DNA of 64,000 nt from Gymnogyps californianus (GCF_018139145.2 NC_059473.1:496001-560000), one strand, 5' to 3'; positions 12,487 through 26,125 are shown, counted from the stretch's first letter. Translations and numbers: made by a program. The notes: a model not told the origin generated them from the letters alone.

Positions 12487-14513
12487 GTAAGATTGTGTGC
12501 AGAGTGAAAAACATAATGATATATTCAGTTTTTACAATGAATAGTGTTTCTGTGATTAGCAAAGCAGTAGAGCAGTCCTTAGCACATGTATAACCAGAAA
12601 GTTTGCAGCCCTTCAGCGTAGCAGGTTGTACTATTTCAGTGCAGCTGTAGAATTTGGAGGAGATGAGAGGTTTTACAAAATTTTCTACCAGCAGTGTCAC
12701 TGCTCGGCATCAGATACTCAGCAGAGCTGCCAGTATTTTTGCCGCCATGACCATTAAACCTGCTGAAGAGTAGGCCCAATTGACATGTGGCCCCAGCCAC
12801 AGGAGACTTAACTCCAGCTGGTCTAACACCATTTGACCTAGTTTTGGCAATGGAGAGAATTCCTTATCAAATTAATTACTCATCTCACATGATGACCGTG
12901 CCTAGGCACGTACATGGTGCTGTATGTTATTGTAGCACACAGTTCAGTTTCCAGTGAGATTGAAGCAGACCGTTAGTTACATATGAAATGTAGAATCAAG
13001 CTCGTATCCAGCCGTACAGGCTCAGCTTCGACTCAGACATCCCGGGCAGGGTTCATTCTTTCTTGTGTATCATCACGTGGCCTTCAAACTATGTAAACCA
13101 AATGGCCATCTTTTGTATAGTCCTGTTGCCTGCAGTGCTTTTGCCTTACTGATTGGTTTTAGATAGGAATCACGACTAAGGTATTTTGCCTTTAAAATGA
13201 GGAGATCAAACTGAGCATGTGTCTACAGGTTGTTACAGTGCTGTTCACCATAAGTCACAAACATGAACGTGAGGTATGTTCAGCCCCATAGTGAAATCTG
13301 GACTGGAAGTGTGCAACAGATTTGGTGGAGCAAGAAAGCCCCAGTTTTTCTGTAATGACTTTTCAGTATAGAGCCACACTTTAAACAACAATCCCTATTC
13401 ACTGTTAAACAGGGATGAAACAAAAGTTGAAGTATGGTCTGAATGACTTTAAGTGCTCCTAGAAAAAGAAGTTTGGAGGTAACTCTGACTTGCAAAATAA
13501 GTTATGGGAAGTAACTACACTGGAGGAGAAAGAAAGATAAAAGAAAGCAAGGGAAAACTCGGGTTTTATCTGCCTTCAAGAAGAAAACCTGAGGTCATCT
13601 GTTCTTACTTTTAAGCTCTACAAAAATGAGGAAGGAATTATTTTTATCATCTGGTTTCTGTTTTATTACGCAGAGCTGTAGTCCATCCTTTTTATAAGTT
13701 GTCCCTTATTTGGTAAGCAGTCAAATTAATGCCTAGTAAAACATGATTCATTACGATTAAGAGGATTTACTTGTTGGGTACGTCAGATCTTTTGATGTCA
13801 TGCCTGTTTTTATATGACCGAATAGTATTTCAGTTGATCCAATTGGCAGTGAGAACATTGTTCAGGACGTTAGTCACTGGTGCTGTAGAAGTCATACATG
13901 AGATTCCCTTTTTTGCTCTGTATAATTCAGATTGAATTTGTTACTGTAAAGTAGCATTATACCATTAACACTTTACTGAATTGTGGCATTTTAACCATCA
14001 AGCAGGTTTTTGTCCCTTTCTCTGGGACAAAATCTCTCTTATTTTAGAAAGTTGATTTTTACTGAAAAAAGATGGAGGCAGTCTTGCTGCACAAAGAATT
14101 TTCAAGTGTCATTTAAAGGTATATGTTAGTCAAATAATTGCAGAGATCCTTCAACCCTATATTTATGCATTTCTGCTGTTTGCTGTGAAGCCCCTTTCAT
14201 TTGCGTTTTGCCTGTATTGTTACTCACTTGTTCTGGCACTGCTGTTTAAAATGGTCACCCATATCCCATTGAAAATACGGAATGCATACACATGCGTGTG
14301 TACCTGTGTGTGTACTCAGACTAGGATGAATCTGTTTTCTCTGTGGCCACTGGTGTGTTTGCTACTGCTGAATGTTAAGAAGGGTTAGGATGTACAAGGA
14401 TTGCAGCCCTTAGGTAGTCAAATGGCTTGTGTCATTGTTTTTTAAAATCTTTCTTAATGGTTCTCCACGATATATGCCAGGTATTCATTCACTCATTTAT
14501 TCATTTCTTCCAG
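12487..14513 (+). other. CFAP61 intron (2.0 kb)
   Basis: Unique sequence. A short TG/CA-rich patch lies at about 14286-14322. No other feature is visible. Confidence 0.6.
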
Positions 14514-14688
14514 GTCCTGTCTCCCACTGGAGCAGATATCAGTAAACTCCCAACTAATAGAGAAGTCATAAGTAAGTGGCCACAGAGATACACAGGGAAA
14601 GTCCCTTCCAATCATTTTACTCTCAATGATGACCAGGACTGCTTAAGGGCAGTGCACTGGCTGAAAGAAAACGTTGTCAACTCGGAAG
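14514..14688 (+). CDS. CFAP61: CFAP61 exon c
   Basis: Acceptor is a long pyrimidine tract ending ttcttccag, donor is GAAG|gtaagg. The in-frame translation runs from VLSPTGADISKLPTNREV through RRYTGKVPSNHF-like sequence (here QRYTGKVPSNHFTLND) to AVHWLKENVVNSEG. The YTGKVP-NHFTLN block and the D-CLRAVHWL helix match the known CFAP61 order directly after the LCTGQ-YQ motif. The length is 175 nt, so it leaves one base (G) that is completed by GG at 21893 to give glycine. The frame is intact, with no sign of decay. Confidence 0.93.
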
Positions 14689-17384
14689 GTAAGGGGTTTT
14701 CGTTAACACACGCACATTTACAAAAATGTTTTCTAGGCTTATTGTTTCCTTAATTCCATGGTATAATTGGTGCCTGATTAATTCTAACAAAGTCTTTCAT
14801 CTGCTGTGCTTTGTTTTCCAGATTAATTTACAATTTGTTGTCATTTTTGATACCCAGCATATTTAGCTAGGAAAGAAAAGCTTGAGATAGATTAATTATC
14901 TATAATTATTATAGAAAACAAAATGCGTCCCAAATGCAAATCTGGCTGGAGTCATTAATTAGCCAATTAAATAATAATTTAATTAGTGGATGTGTTTTTC
15001 TGTGGTATAGAAAAATACCTAGATTTGAGGCGTAACACAAAGAAAACAGGTCTAAATTAGGAAGTGGGTTTTTTGAATATCTGTCATCTTCGTATTTGGT
15101 TACATCAGTTACGGATTTTCACATAGAACTGCAGGCTCCCAGTATTTTCTATTTAACCCTTAAAATCACACACTTGTGCAGATGTCCACCATACCTGTAT
15201 TTCCTCAGCCTGTTCACGTGTGCGTTCTTCATATATTCCTTAGTTCATTCACTGAATGCGTATGCTATTGAAAATATCTGGAATCATCCAGGCTTCTGAG
15301 TAAAACTTTCAACTACAGCAAAAGAGACCAAACAGTAAATGAATTCATGTAATGTCAGTTCTGTGTGCCGGATCTGACAGAGTTTAGAGCAGTAAAGTTG
15401 TCTTTATGGAAAGTTCTTGTCGACTGAGTGCAACAACAGGAGTTTCCTAAAGATGTAGTTTACCCGGCTCATTCGTAGAGAACATAATGAAAATTGGTAG
15501 TTATTTGGTGTGGTCTATAAGGTTCATGTCCTGCTTGGCAGACCTTTAGGGAAGTTCTCAAGACACTGGAAGTTTCTTTATCATCCTCCAGGTCTTGCTG
15601 TGATCAGGACAGGAGACAATAAACATGATAATGTTTCTGCTCACATTTTCCTCAAGCAGCTTCCTGGCCTCAGGCATGTAAATAGAGCCTCTTGAGCAGT
15701 CCCGCTCTGCCTGTTTTCCATCTGATACCAGCCCCTGCCCGCACAGTTTTACCTGATGTCCAGCTGATATGTGCAGCTGTGTTTGCATAAACAGATGAGG
15801 TTGTTAGTTTTCCCTGTTTGCTACTGCTAGTCTTTCATGTAAATCTGTGCATGCCCAGTCCTGGAATGTGCTCCGGTACACCTGCGCAGAAACGCTGCCT
15901 GAGAGCTAGCCGCTGGCTGGGACGCAAGGCACCCGGGAGGATTGCTCTTGAGGCGAATGGCAGTCTTGCAGCACCTCATCTGCTTGGGAATGGATGCACC
16001 TTTATTAATACTAAATTAATAGTAATCATAATTTCATTATTGCTGCTGACTTTTGTTGCGGTGTAAAGCTGGATATCTTAATTAGGCACTATCCTGTCTT
16101 CAGTTATAAGCTAAATCCACAGCTCCAGATGAGGCTGGTCTCGAGGGACTTTTTGGAGACGTGGTTTGTGGGAGACATGATGCCTCCCCCTTTCTCCCCA
16201 CCCTGCCTCTGGCTGCAGTCCCCTTTCGTTGCTCTTCCCACTTCATGTTCTCTGCCACTGCAGATGTAAGCTATAAAGAGTGCCCAGCTGGAGAAGTCTT
16301 CCTCCGCCTATCTCTGTTTCTGTTGTTCCTCACCCTGCTTCTTTTTCCAGCTATATTTCTTAGGAACGTTGTTCTTTCAGACTTGATCATAGCTGCATCC
16401 AAGATCCCTTCTCTTTCTGAAAATGAGTCCACTTTTCAGCCCCTAGCCTGTTCTGGAGACAGTCTAATAGGCGACAGGCTCACGGAGGTGCAGAGGCAAG
16501 GCTCCTGTGGAGTTCAGCAATTGATTTGGATGTCTGTCAGCTCTCTGCAGGCCATGCAACTGCTCTATTGGGATGAACAAAGTTTTATGTTTGTGTTTAC
16601 TTTTCATCTCTGAAATTCTCCAGATCCTAGTTTTGCCTTCAATACATAGTAATATTACACCTCATACATTTCATCTCGTCAAAACTGTAAAGTAGTGTTT
16701 GTCAAATTCCTACTAACCTGCTTTAAACATGTTAGAATTCAAAATCTTACAAAATGCGCTTTGCTTGTGTTTAAAGAAAATGAAGTGGCTAGTAAAACTA
16801 TATATGCGGGTGTTGTAGCTGCACAGAAATAGACATTTCATCCTCCCCCTTCAGATACAATAATAATTCTTCTCAGCTTATACTCAGTCTTTTCTCCACA
16901 CAACTTTGTTCTATTTGTGCTCCATTTGCTGTGTTTATCAAAAGTAGTCTGGAGCCTGCTGTGCCGAGCCCCATTCTCCTGGCTCGGCCGCTGGATGATC
17001 CCCCCTGGAGTCCCACATAGCCAGCCTGGGGGCTTGGGCAGGGAGCAGCTCCCACCAGCGCCTAGTGCGGCGAGTGCACAAAGCTACCCGGCTCGGGGAG
17101 AAAAGCCCGGGATGAGGGAGGGCGAATGCGCCTTTGAGACCACCTGTAGTTCTGGAGGGTTTTTTAAAGAAAAGTGTTAATCACTGAGCTTCACAATGTG
17201 AGTCTTATTAGCCTAATTGGATGAAATCTTCGTTTGGTGACACTGGTTTTGAGAGCAGCTTTTAATTAAGAGTTAAGGTAGGGTTTTTAATTGCTTTTCT
17301 TCCCTCTGTGAGCACTGGGTACCACTTCATTCTGGATGAAATCACTGGATGCTTTTTTGCGGGTCGTAAGTAGAGCAGGATGAG

Positions 17385-17760
17385 CCCGGTAGCGCGTGCT
17401 GGTGGGAGGCGTCACGTGCACGCCGCGATGGAAGCAACGGTGCTCCCGGCAGTGACCGTGCCACCAAGGATGGGCAGCAGCGTGGTTGCTGCAGCCTTCC
17501 TCCACAGGCTCCTCCTCGCCTCAGGCGATGGGCGAAGCTGGCCAGCACTCAGCAGCAAGTGTTGCTCGAGGAGCCCGTGGGAGAAGCAGCGAGCCACGTC
17601 TGCTGCCGCCAGCTCCTCGGCCGACTGCAGCGTGGTGGGCTGCAGCGGGGTCCCCCGAGCTGGGGCCGGAAGCCTTTGCCCCCAGCCGGTTGTGCTGGCG
17701 GCTCCGGAAGGGCTTCCTGCTGCCCAGGGCCTGGGAGCAGGGTGAGCACCAGCCCTGATG
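17385..17760. promoter_or_regulatory. Intronic CpG-rich block with a CACGTG E-box
   Basis: This stretch is clearly richer in G, C and CpG than the surrounding intron. It contains CACGTG at 17413-17418. Several overlapping open frames on both strands here are the expected by-product of low stop-codon density in GC-rich DNA, not evidence of a gene. It could be a small intronic CpG island, an alternative promoter, or a GC-rich insertion. The sequence does not decide between them. Confidence 0.35.
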
Positions 17761-20700
17761 ACCACCGCTGCGGCTTCTCTGATGAAACCCAGCCGCCTAA
17801 TGCATGTAACCTATTATAACTGTAATTGTGACTAATTGAAATTCATCTCCTATTAGCTCTGCACTTTCCATGAAAATAAAAAGTAGGATGGGAGTAAAGT
17901 AAGGAACAAAACTGCTTTAATGGCCCAAAATGGAGCAATTATTTTTTCCTCTTTACCTAAACATAGTTTACTGCCTTATTAAAAGTGTGTTTGTAGGAAT
18001 ACTATCGCATTAAAATTCCAGTGCATGAATCACCAACCAGAGCCACTGACGCTTTAGCTAATACTGGTTTTCTCCTTTAGCTTTTGCAAACTAAAAAGAT
18101 TCAGGTCATGCTAGGGTCACTGAAATCTTGTGCTTCCACTTGTGGAAAATGAATGAGCCTGCTCTGCCACAGAACGCTGACATTCTAGTAATAAATGATA
18201 AAACTACTCTAACAGTCTTTATTTATGGCTGCTTTTTTCCATGGTAGATTATTATGTTTACTCACAGATAGATACATTTTCATGTAGTTAAATAATAAAA
18301 GCATCCTGAGGAACTGCTGTCTGTCCAGTGAACATAATTTCAGTCCATAATGAATATCTGTAGTTCCTAGACTACTAGCACTGTAATCTAAAAAGCCACT
18401 AATATAGTAATAAGCAGAAACCATAAATTCTTGATTTACAAGAGGTCAGTAAAGGAGCATTGCTTTCCTTGATCTAATGTAGTTGTATTTAATATTACCA
18501 TATAAAACAGAATTTTAATTTTCTTTGAGAAATGCAGGGCTTGAATCTGATCTCGTATATACAAAAATGCCAACATATAATGCAATAACTGAACTTCCCT
18601 CCAAAGAGGCTGGTTCTGCCAAATGGTGAGGATCTCGGTTGCCCAGACTTGCTTGCCTTAGAGTCAGAATAAAACTTTGCTCAGCTATGCCTTTGGTAAG
18701 CACTTCTCATTCCGCTTTCCCAGCCACTGCATCCTTCTCAGCTGCTTATGTTTTTCGCCCCTTGCTAATTGAAAATGTGTAAATGTGAGGCTGTCAGCAT
18801 ACCACATACCATGTTCTTACCTGCGCTATTAGCACATTAGACTACTAAAAAAGAATATATCGAAGTTTGTATTTCAGCACTAGTGCTGCTTGTTTACTTC
18901 TTGCATTACACCCTGCTGCAGTAGTGAAAAAAATGGATCAGTCTTACATCTTCCTTCTTTTTTGGCGCTCTCGTGAGGACAGTACTGCCTACAGATAGGT
19001 GTCCTGGCAGGCACGAGCAATGGAAAGGGCTGTTCTGGCTTGGAAAATCAGCTTAGCAATGTGCACATTGGATGGAATTCCCATTATCACACATTATACG
19101 TATTCTGTATTGTATTTATGAAAGTAGTAAGATCTCTTTCTTCTTATGATTTCAGATGAATACATTTGCAGGTAAAATTGTTCTGTCCCTCTGGTCCTTG
19201 ATGTGAACAGTAAAAATATGCTTTCCATCATTTCTGAGCATGTACAATCACGGGGCAGTTCTTTTCTCTGGCAGTTATGAAGAGATACGTTTATTTGGCA
19301 GCTACATAGTAGCCAAACTGATATGGACAAATAAAATAACCTTTTTTTTTATAAAGTAAGTCAAAGGGGAATAATAGAACATCTGTTAACAATTTTTATC
19401 ATTAATATTCTTGGGAGCTAGGGCTTTGTGAATGCTCAGTTTAGCATTGCTCTGTGTCTCATGCAGTGAAACATGGTCCCAGTGAAATTAGTTTAGCCTA
19501 TGAAATAATAAATTTAGGTTGTAGGGGATGCTGTCACTTGTAGTGAGACATAAATGCCAATGCTGAGATAAACGTGCAGGTTAGTTGCATGAGGCACTCC
19601 CTTACCTGCTCATCACTGCTTACTGCAGTGCTATGTCGGAAAACAAATGCTGCCAAAAGTCAAGATCAAGCCAGTTATGTAGGAAAGTCAGCTGTTTGTC
19701 CAAATTCTGATTGCAGTTACTGCTATGTAGTCTGTGGGGAGCCAGTGCCAGCTGCTGTTTATGTCAATTAAAGGCCATTCCTGAAACACCTCATATGTTT
19801 CAACACTGATTTTTCTTTAGTACATTCCACCCTACGCTTTTCCTTCAATGCCAGACTCCAAGTTATTTTCATAGAGCTTGTAGAGAAACTTCTGCCATAT
19901 CATCAGTCTTCTCATATGAGGCCCTATATCCTCTGTGTTATCCCTCAGCTTCAATCTGAGACTGGACAAGCCCAGGATGGCCTGGGATTTGTGCACTGGC
20001 TTTCTTCTGGTTCACGCACATTACCTGGAAAAGCGACACTTGGGGGGTGCTAGCTTTTCTGCAATTCCGTTCTCCAGGCTCCATGCTGGAGTGTATGATG
20101 TCCTCTATTGCAAGGATGTTTACATGTTAGCTGGTGTAGGTATGGCTCAGTTATTTCCTCTTTCTGCCAGGGATTTCCCAGAAAGCGATACATGCACCTG
20201 CTGACCAGCAGCGCTGCCCGTGTATGGGATATTAAATGCACTGGGAACGTGCATTTGATACTTCCTTGTGCTGACAGATCACATTCTTGGCATACTGAAA
20301 CACCCATCAGACTTAACGTGCAGGAGCTGATGTCTTACTGAAGGTCTGTCAAAATCCACAGGCTGGGTGTTCCTTCATCTGCCTTGGCCTTGCAGCTTGA
20401 GCTAGCTGCTGGGGCGGTTGAACACAGCACAGACGCAGAGCTAGTGGTCGTGTGCACACTTACTGCTGTATGCGTGGAGGAGCCTGCAAGCCTGGCCTCT
20501 GCTCCTTTGCTCGGCAGGGCTTGGTTGTGGCCATTGTAGCAAAGGGTCCCTAGCCACCGGGAAAGGAATTCCCAGTCTGTCCTACGAGAGCTGTGCCATT
20601 TTGCTTGCATTACTTGAAGGCTCAGTGGATCACGGAGCAGAAAAATGGTTCCTATTCCAAGCAGGGGGACAGAGGGAACAGGGAGGAGAGGAGCACGTTT

Positions 20701-21535
20701 CAGTCCTGCTCAGAGGAATGTTTATGTGTTTTATATTAAACCATCCTTAGATAAAACACACAGATGCTCTGATGCATCCCAGCTCTGCCTCCCTTGTTGT
20801 CAGGAGGGCATTAGCCATTAGGCTGGAGAGTCACATTATGCTCACACAGAAGCTGCTTCCCTCCCATCCTCACATATGCACTCTCAGCTTTAAGTATGCA
20901 GTTTGAAGTGGCAGCGGTTCAGTAAGAGAAACTTGCAAGATCATACTATATAGCCTGCAGCTTTGTAGTTAAGGGCACTCCAATGGAAGGTGGGAGATGT
21001 GGGTTTGAATCAGAGCTCCTTTTGCCCAGTGGGTGGAAAGATGAAGCTGGTTTAAATAGTGGTTTCTGCTCTAGTGACAATGCGCTGCAAAAGGAGCAGC
21101 AATATCCGAACATTGTTTTCATACCAGCTGATCAGAAATGTCTGTCTCAAGCTTGCTGATTTCTAGGCAGCGTGCGAAGATGGAGGCTGGCTGGTTCGGA
21201 GCACGTACTTGAGGCATTTAGGGTTTGGGTGTTCTCCGATGTGCGCTGGAGGGAGGCAGCTGTCTTGAAAGAGCAGTGCAGAGCTGCCAGCCACTCCCTG
21301 CCAGTGCCCCTCAGCAGGGCAGTTCGGTGAGACAGCCCGGCAGATAGGAAGCAGCAGGCACAGGGGTACATCTGCAGGGGCGTCTCCATTGTCTGGAGAT
21401 GAGGTTTTTGTGGAAGGAAGCGGCAGCACTGGTGACCTCCTGTATTGCACAGTGGCTTGTTTTCTAGAACTTGGTCTTTCCATAGTTTGTGGAGTTTTTT
21501 TCTGCATGATGTATTTAATTTGCTTCTGTTCCCGA

Positions 21536-21549
21536 CCCCCCCCCCCCCC
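21536..21549. repeat. C14 homopolymer
   Basis: A run of 14 C preceded by cccga and followed by agtaag. Length is likely to be unreliable in assembly. Confidence 0.9.
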
Positions 21550-21750
21550 AGTAAGTCCTTTGAATGAGCAAAATTGAGGAGGGAGGGGAGAACAAAATAA
21601 AAAGGGGTGGGTTTTTTTCGCCATAGAGGATTTTCAATCAAAATAATTTCAAATTATGGGGTCAGAATGAATGTCATACTTCTGTGTTAAGTACTTGCCT
21701 ACTTTGTGGGATGTTTTGTACAGATTCTTCACTAAATTATCTTAGCTACT

Positions 21751-21763
21751 GTTGCTAGGTAAC
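21751..21763. promoter_or_regulatory. RFX X-box consensus match
   Basis: GTTGCTAGGTAAC. On the reverse strand it reads GTTACC-T-AGCAAC, a full match to the RFX X-box pattern GTNRCC-N(0-3)-RGYAAC. RFX factors with FOXJ1 drive motile-cilia genes. The position, deep inside CFAP61, makes a distal role possible but unproven. Confidence 0.45.
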
Positions 21764-21892
21764 ATTGTTTGCTTCATAGCATCAGAGAAATAAGAGGGTC
21801 AAAGAGAGCAATTTCGTGTTATTATCATCTGAGTTATACTAATAAGGTTTTCATTGTACATCTTAGAAATTTTTCCCCTTTTTTTCCCTTAG

Positions 21893-22185
21893 GGAACGTC
21901 ATTGTCTATGGGAATACAATTGACATTTACACCACGGTAGAAACCCTCTTATCTCTTGGAATTAATGGTTCTCGCATACATCTCGTACAGCCTCCACTCA
22001 GCTCAAACGTTACTTGCCTTAACAACAACGAAATCGAAAGTGCTGTTCAGGAGGCACTGTCAAAGGCTGGCGTGTCTGTTTATTATGACAGTATCCTGGC
22101 ACAGTGGAACGAAGGCGACGACCCAGACCTTATCACATGTGCTGCTTTCACTACTAATACAAAACCGTTTAAATTGCAGTGTTCA
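21893..22185 (+). CDS. CFAP61: CFAP61 exon d (second Rossmann-like beta-alpha-beta unit)
   Basis: Acceptor cccttag, donor TCA|gtaagt. The exon starts with the completed glycine codon and reads NVIVYGNTIDIYTTVETL, then LLSLGINGSRIHLVQPP. It ends ITCAAFTTNTKPFKLQCS. The strand-turn-helix followed by LSLGINGSRIHLV is the second dinucleotide-binding unit seen in disulfide-oxidoreductase folds. The glycine signature is degenerate (G-N-T-I-D rather than GxGxxG), so nucleotide binding is doubtful. The same loss is a feature of the family as I recall it. A 97-codon core plus two bases, phase 0 out. Frame intact. Confidence 0.95.
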
Positions 22186-22339
22186 GTAAGTATATGCTTT
22201 CATTGTATTTCCTTCAGTCTGTTTTTTAAGACAAAGACCATCAAACTTAGATAGTCCCTCGTTGGTTTGTCTGTTTTCTCATTGTCTCTAGAAGATTGAA
22301 CATTCACTTGTTAGTCTAAAGGGTTTGGGGTTTTTTGTG

Positions 22340-22368
<29 letters not shown>
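22340..22368. repeat. T29 homopolymer
   Basis: An uninterrupted T run, preceded by a further T-rich stretch. It may be the reverse-strand poly-A tail of an old retroposon, but no element body is recognisable next to it. Confidence 0.85.
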
Positions 22369-22371
<3 letters not shown>

Positions 22372-25300
22372 CCAAATAAAACCATTGTTAATGCCCTGAC
22401 TGATTTGGATTAAAATGTATTTAAGTCACCTGACTCACAAATAGTTGTTCACTGCTGAGTGACAAATACTCTTAATTCATTTTCTAAATAATTCCAGAAA
22501 TCCTTTTATTATTTAAATGTGTACAGTGACTCTTGTCTATAGTTATGTGCATTTGATTAAGTCATAACAGAAGCCAAAAATGTTAGGATAGAGAGGCCCA
22601 CTATGTAACTTAATTAAAATATATTTTAAACAGATTTTTCTCCCTCTACATTAATGACTGCATTTTTGTTCATCTACAGTATCAGTATCTTATCTAAGTA
22701 AATTATACGCACACTCACAGGTATGGCCCTGCTGTGAGATTTGGGAAAGGTTTTAGCCTTTCCTAATGGGCAGAATAATTCTGGGTTTTTTTATTGGGCT
22801 AATCCACGTGAGTGAGCACTTCTGATAGAGTCACTTCAAAACGTGCATCCGTAGGAAGCCGTATGGCTCCCTCAACGCACCCTGCTGTGCGCACGCTTCT
22901 TTGTGCACCAAGTCTGTTGTAATTCTGGAAGGGAAGAGCCGTGTGCCTCCCCCAGAGAGCTCCCCAGGAGTCAGTGGTCCTTGCTGGCTCCCCTGCACTG
23001 GAAAGCTCCAAGTCATTGGGTTTTCCCAGCCCTTTTCTTTTTAACATTTGGATGGTTAAGCCCTTTCTGATGGAGGTGAAGACCTTGCATAGTACTTCTA
23101 TCTGCTAGCAGTCTCCTGACTTTGGTCCCCATATCAGTAGTGATGTTCCTCTCGCTCTCTCCTCTTATGCAGCTCTTCAATTTCTCCCCTCTTTCCCTGA
23201 AATCCTTCTATTTTTATCCTTCTTCCACAGAGATCTCAATGTGGTTCTTGTTCTTGCAACTTAATATGCATTCACCACCTTCCCATCAGCCCCCCCTGTT
23301 TTCCCTACCACCTTGCCTGTGTGACCTATGCTGTTCCTTCAAGACCCCAATTTCCTCGTGGTTTGTTTCTCTTGCCCTTTTGTGCCCCGTGCCCGTCCTT
23401 CCTCCAGCCATGGTTCTTCCCTCTCGAGGTCTCTCTTATCCAGTCTCTGAGGTGAGAGATGTGCAATTACTTGTGATGTCGGGGGCTTTATATTCTCCAA
23501 AACCAATTCAGCTGTCTTGCAAGGCTCCTGTATCTGCTTTTAGCTGCCTGGGAGGATGGGCTCAGAGGAGGACAGGGCTCCGGAGAGCAGCCTCCGCCAA
23601 GAAGGCAGCTGCATTTGCAAGGGAGCAGGCTGTGCAGGAATCGGCACTGCAGCAGCTCTGGGCCTTTTGGGATTTGAGCCAATATCAACTGTTGATTGGC
23701 AGTTCTTGGGGGCTTAATTTGTTGAGTCCTGCAGGATAAAAACAACGGGAGAAAATCTCCTCTTTCCCTGAAGCGGCAGCCTGCCTCCCTCCCCTCCCGG
23801 GCTGACAGATGGCTCCCAGCCTGGAGGTTGCAGCCGTCCCCTCCCCTCCCCTCCGGTGACACCGTCCTGCCTGTCAGCCGGCAGGACGTGGGCCTGTGTG
23901 GTCCCCTCACCCTCGCGGGCAGAGCTTCCCTGGTTTTGGATCTACTAGATGGTTAGAATTCCCTTCACTGTGCCCAGTTCATTACTTGTTTTATATATGA
24001 ACAAGCCCAGAGGCTCTGGCTCCTCTGCTGCCACATCTCTGCTGTACCAGTGTTGCTAAAACTTCCAGCTCCCTTTGCTTCCCTCTCCTGTGCCTTTTCT
24101 TCCGGCTGGCTCATCTAGCTGGTCCTGAGCATCTGATGCTTGCCCTTAGTCCACAGGAAAGCTCTTTGGTGGTATAATTGGGTAATACTTTTACCCAGGT
24201 CACAACCATGTCCTCCCTGAGGCTGACACTAAGGGAAGGACGTATTACTGATGCTGGTTTGCTGTGATACAGTTAGGTCTCGGCTGTTCAAGATGAAGGC
24301 AGCAAGATAATGCATGCTCGTCTGATCACTTTTCACCCTTTCCTCAGCCTGTACAGTAATATTTCTTGATGGTGGGCAGCGACATTCAACTTGTCATCTA
24401 ATCATTTTAAAAGCTGAGGGCACTGATGAAGGGGAAAGCTCTTTATAAAGGCTCTGGAGCTTCACAAACTGTATTGTAGCAATGAGATGGGCGGTCTTCA
24501 TCTGTACACTTTGCAGACCATGATCTTGTTTAAAACATCTCTCAACCTTGTCATTCTTATTACTTTTAACCCTCAATGTCCAGAGTGCACTCTTGTTTTA
24601 CACTATTTTTGGGACCTTTGTTCTGGCAGCTTTCAGTTTATCCTTTGTAAGAAGCAACTACGACGACACCGCTCGTAGTTGTAGCTTCTCCTGCTGTCTG
24701 CGGCGCTCTGATGGAGGTGAGGGCCTGGGGCAGGGACTGTTCTGTGCGTGTGCCCCTCGGTTCCAAGCTGGAGTGACCCAGCCTCGCTTACCTGCTCCTC
24801 ATTCCTTGTGTTTCAGAACTGAGACACCTCCAGGTGATGCGGGTTTTACCTTCCCCAGCGCCTCTCCCAGCTTCATCTGAATAGGCACTTTTGTCCTTAG
24901 TGAGCACATTTTTGGTTCCAGATTTCAGACAGGCTTTTGCCTCTTTAAAGTTACTTTTAGGCAATGTAGAAAACCAGATAAAACACGTATCAAGACAAAT
25001 GTCAGACGTGCATGATTCTAAATTGATTCGAAAGCTCCTCTCTGCTAATCAATGCGCAGAGTCTGTGCAGAGCGTGCAGACAAAAGGCGAGGGCTGTGGC
25101 GGGACCCTGCCGTCCTCGCTCTCGCGCTGCGCTGGATTTCAAAGGGGCTCTTCAGGCATCCCGCACATTTTTCATGACGTGCTGTGTGCACATCTGTTCC
25201 ACACCGACGCCCAACGCGTAGGACGAATTGGTGGCCGCTTCCAGCACCGCGTGCTTTGTAGTGCTTGTCGCGGTGGTGCTGCCTCAGCCTCTGTTTTGGG

Positions 25301-26125
25301 GAGATGAGGTCTGATCTGCTTCCTCATGTCCCAGGAGAGAGGGAGTGTGCAGGTGCCACGAGAAGACAAAAGAAGGGAATTATCACTAGCTTTTTTCTTT
25401 GAGACTTAGAGGAGGAATTTAAGGATTTAGGGTTATTTTCTTTCAATGCCCTTGAAATCTTCCTGTAGGGAAGACGAGCTCGTGGCTTCAGTAGATGCTG
25501 GTCCCAGGATAAATCCCTACCTCAGGGCCAGTTCTGTAAGGAGCAGTAAGACAGCACAGGCAGTGTTTTCAAAGATTGGAAGTCACATCTTTTTTCAGTC
25601 CCACAAACCAAAACATAGCGAATAGGTATCTGCTGTGGTGGTTACCAGATTCAGTAACTGCTTGCCAAATGTACCAAGTACTTTACTTACAGCCTCCTCT
25701 GGGCTGACCTGGATGATCTACGTGGATCTGATGTCCGTATAGACCTGTGCCCTGTCTCGGAGAGTGGCTAGCCCCAGCCACTGCAGGGGCAGTAGTCCCA
25801 ACACCAAGGAGGTACAGATTAGTCTGCCTCCTAGAGCAAGTATTATGCAGATCTGGAATAGTTAGAGATGTGTTTCAGTCCTGACAAAGTTTGGATATGC
25901 TTTCCAAAATCTATGTCACTATCAAGTCTAATAAATCTGAATGCTTTCCTTTTCCTGTAAATACTTAGTATTTTTGTAATACAGTCCTTTTGTACTTCTC
26001 ACAAACTTCTTGGCCTCCATAGCTTCCACTGGCTTAAATTCTGCTGCTGTAGTTTGAAGGAGGATGACACTTCCTCTGAACAATTTTAATTTCCTATTTC
26101 TGTTTCATTGAATATCCCTGTGCTG

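Larger units (their letters stand above)
14689..21892 (+). other. CFAP61 intron (7.2 kb) with an internal CpG-rich block
   Basis: Mostly AT-rich unique DNA. It includes a GC- and CpG-rich patch at about 17385-17760, a C14 homopolymer at 21536-21549 and a consensus RFX X-box at 21751-21763, 130 bp before the next exon. The 150-codon open frame at 16161-16613 has no family resemblance. Confidence 0.6.

Noticed and set aside
14933..14940. Further ATGCAAAT octamers elsewhere (for example 14935, 48758, 55762)
   Set aside because: Single octamers without E-box or homeodomain company are expected by chance in a window of this size.
16161..16613. 150-codon open frame on + strand in an intron
   Set aside because: No recognisable domain, low-complexity hydrophobic middle, no splice context. 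One such frame by chance in 64 kb is not surprising.
23122..23739. 205-codon open frame on + strand
   Set aside because: Pyrimidine-rich DNA gives Ser/Phe/Leu/Pro-rich translation with few stops. No family resemblance.
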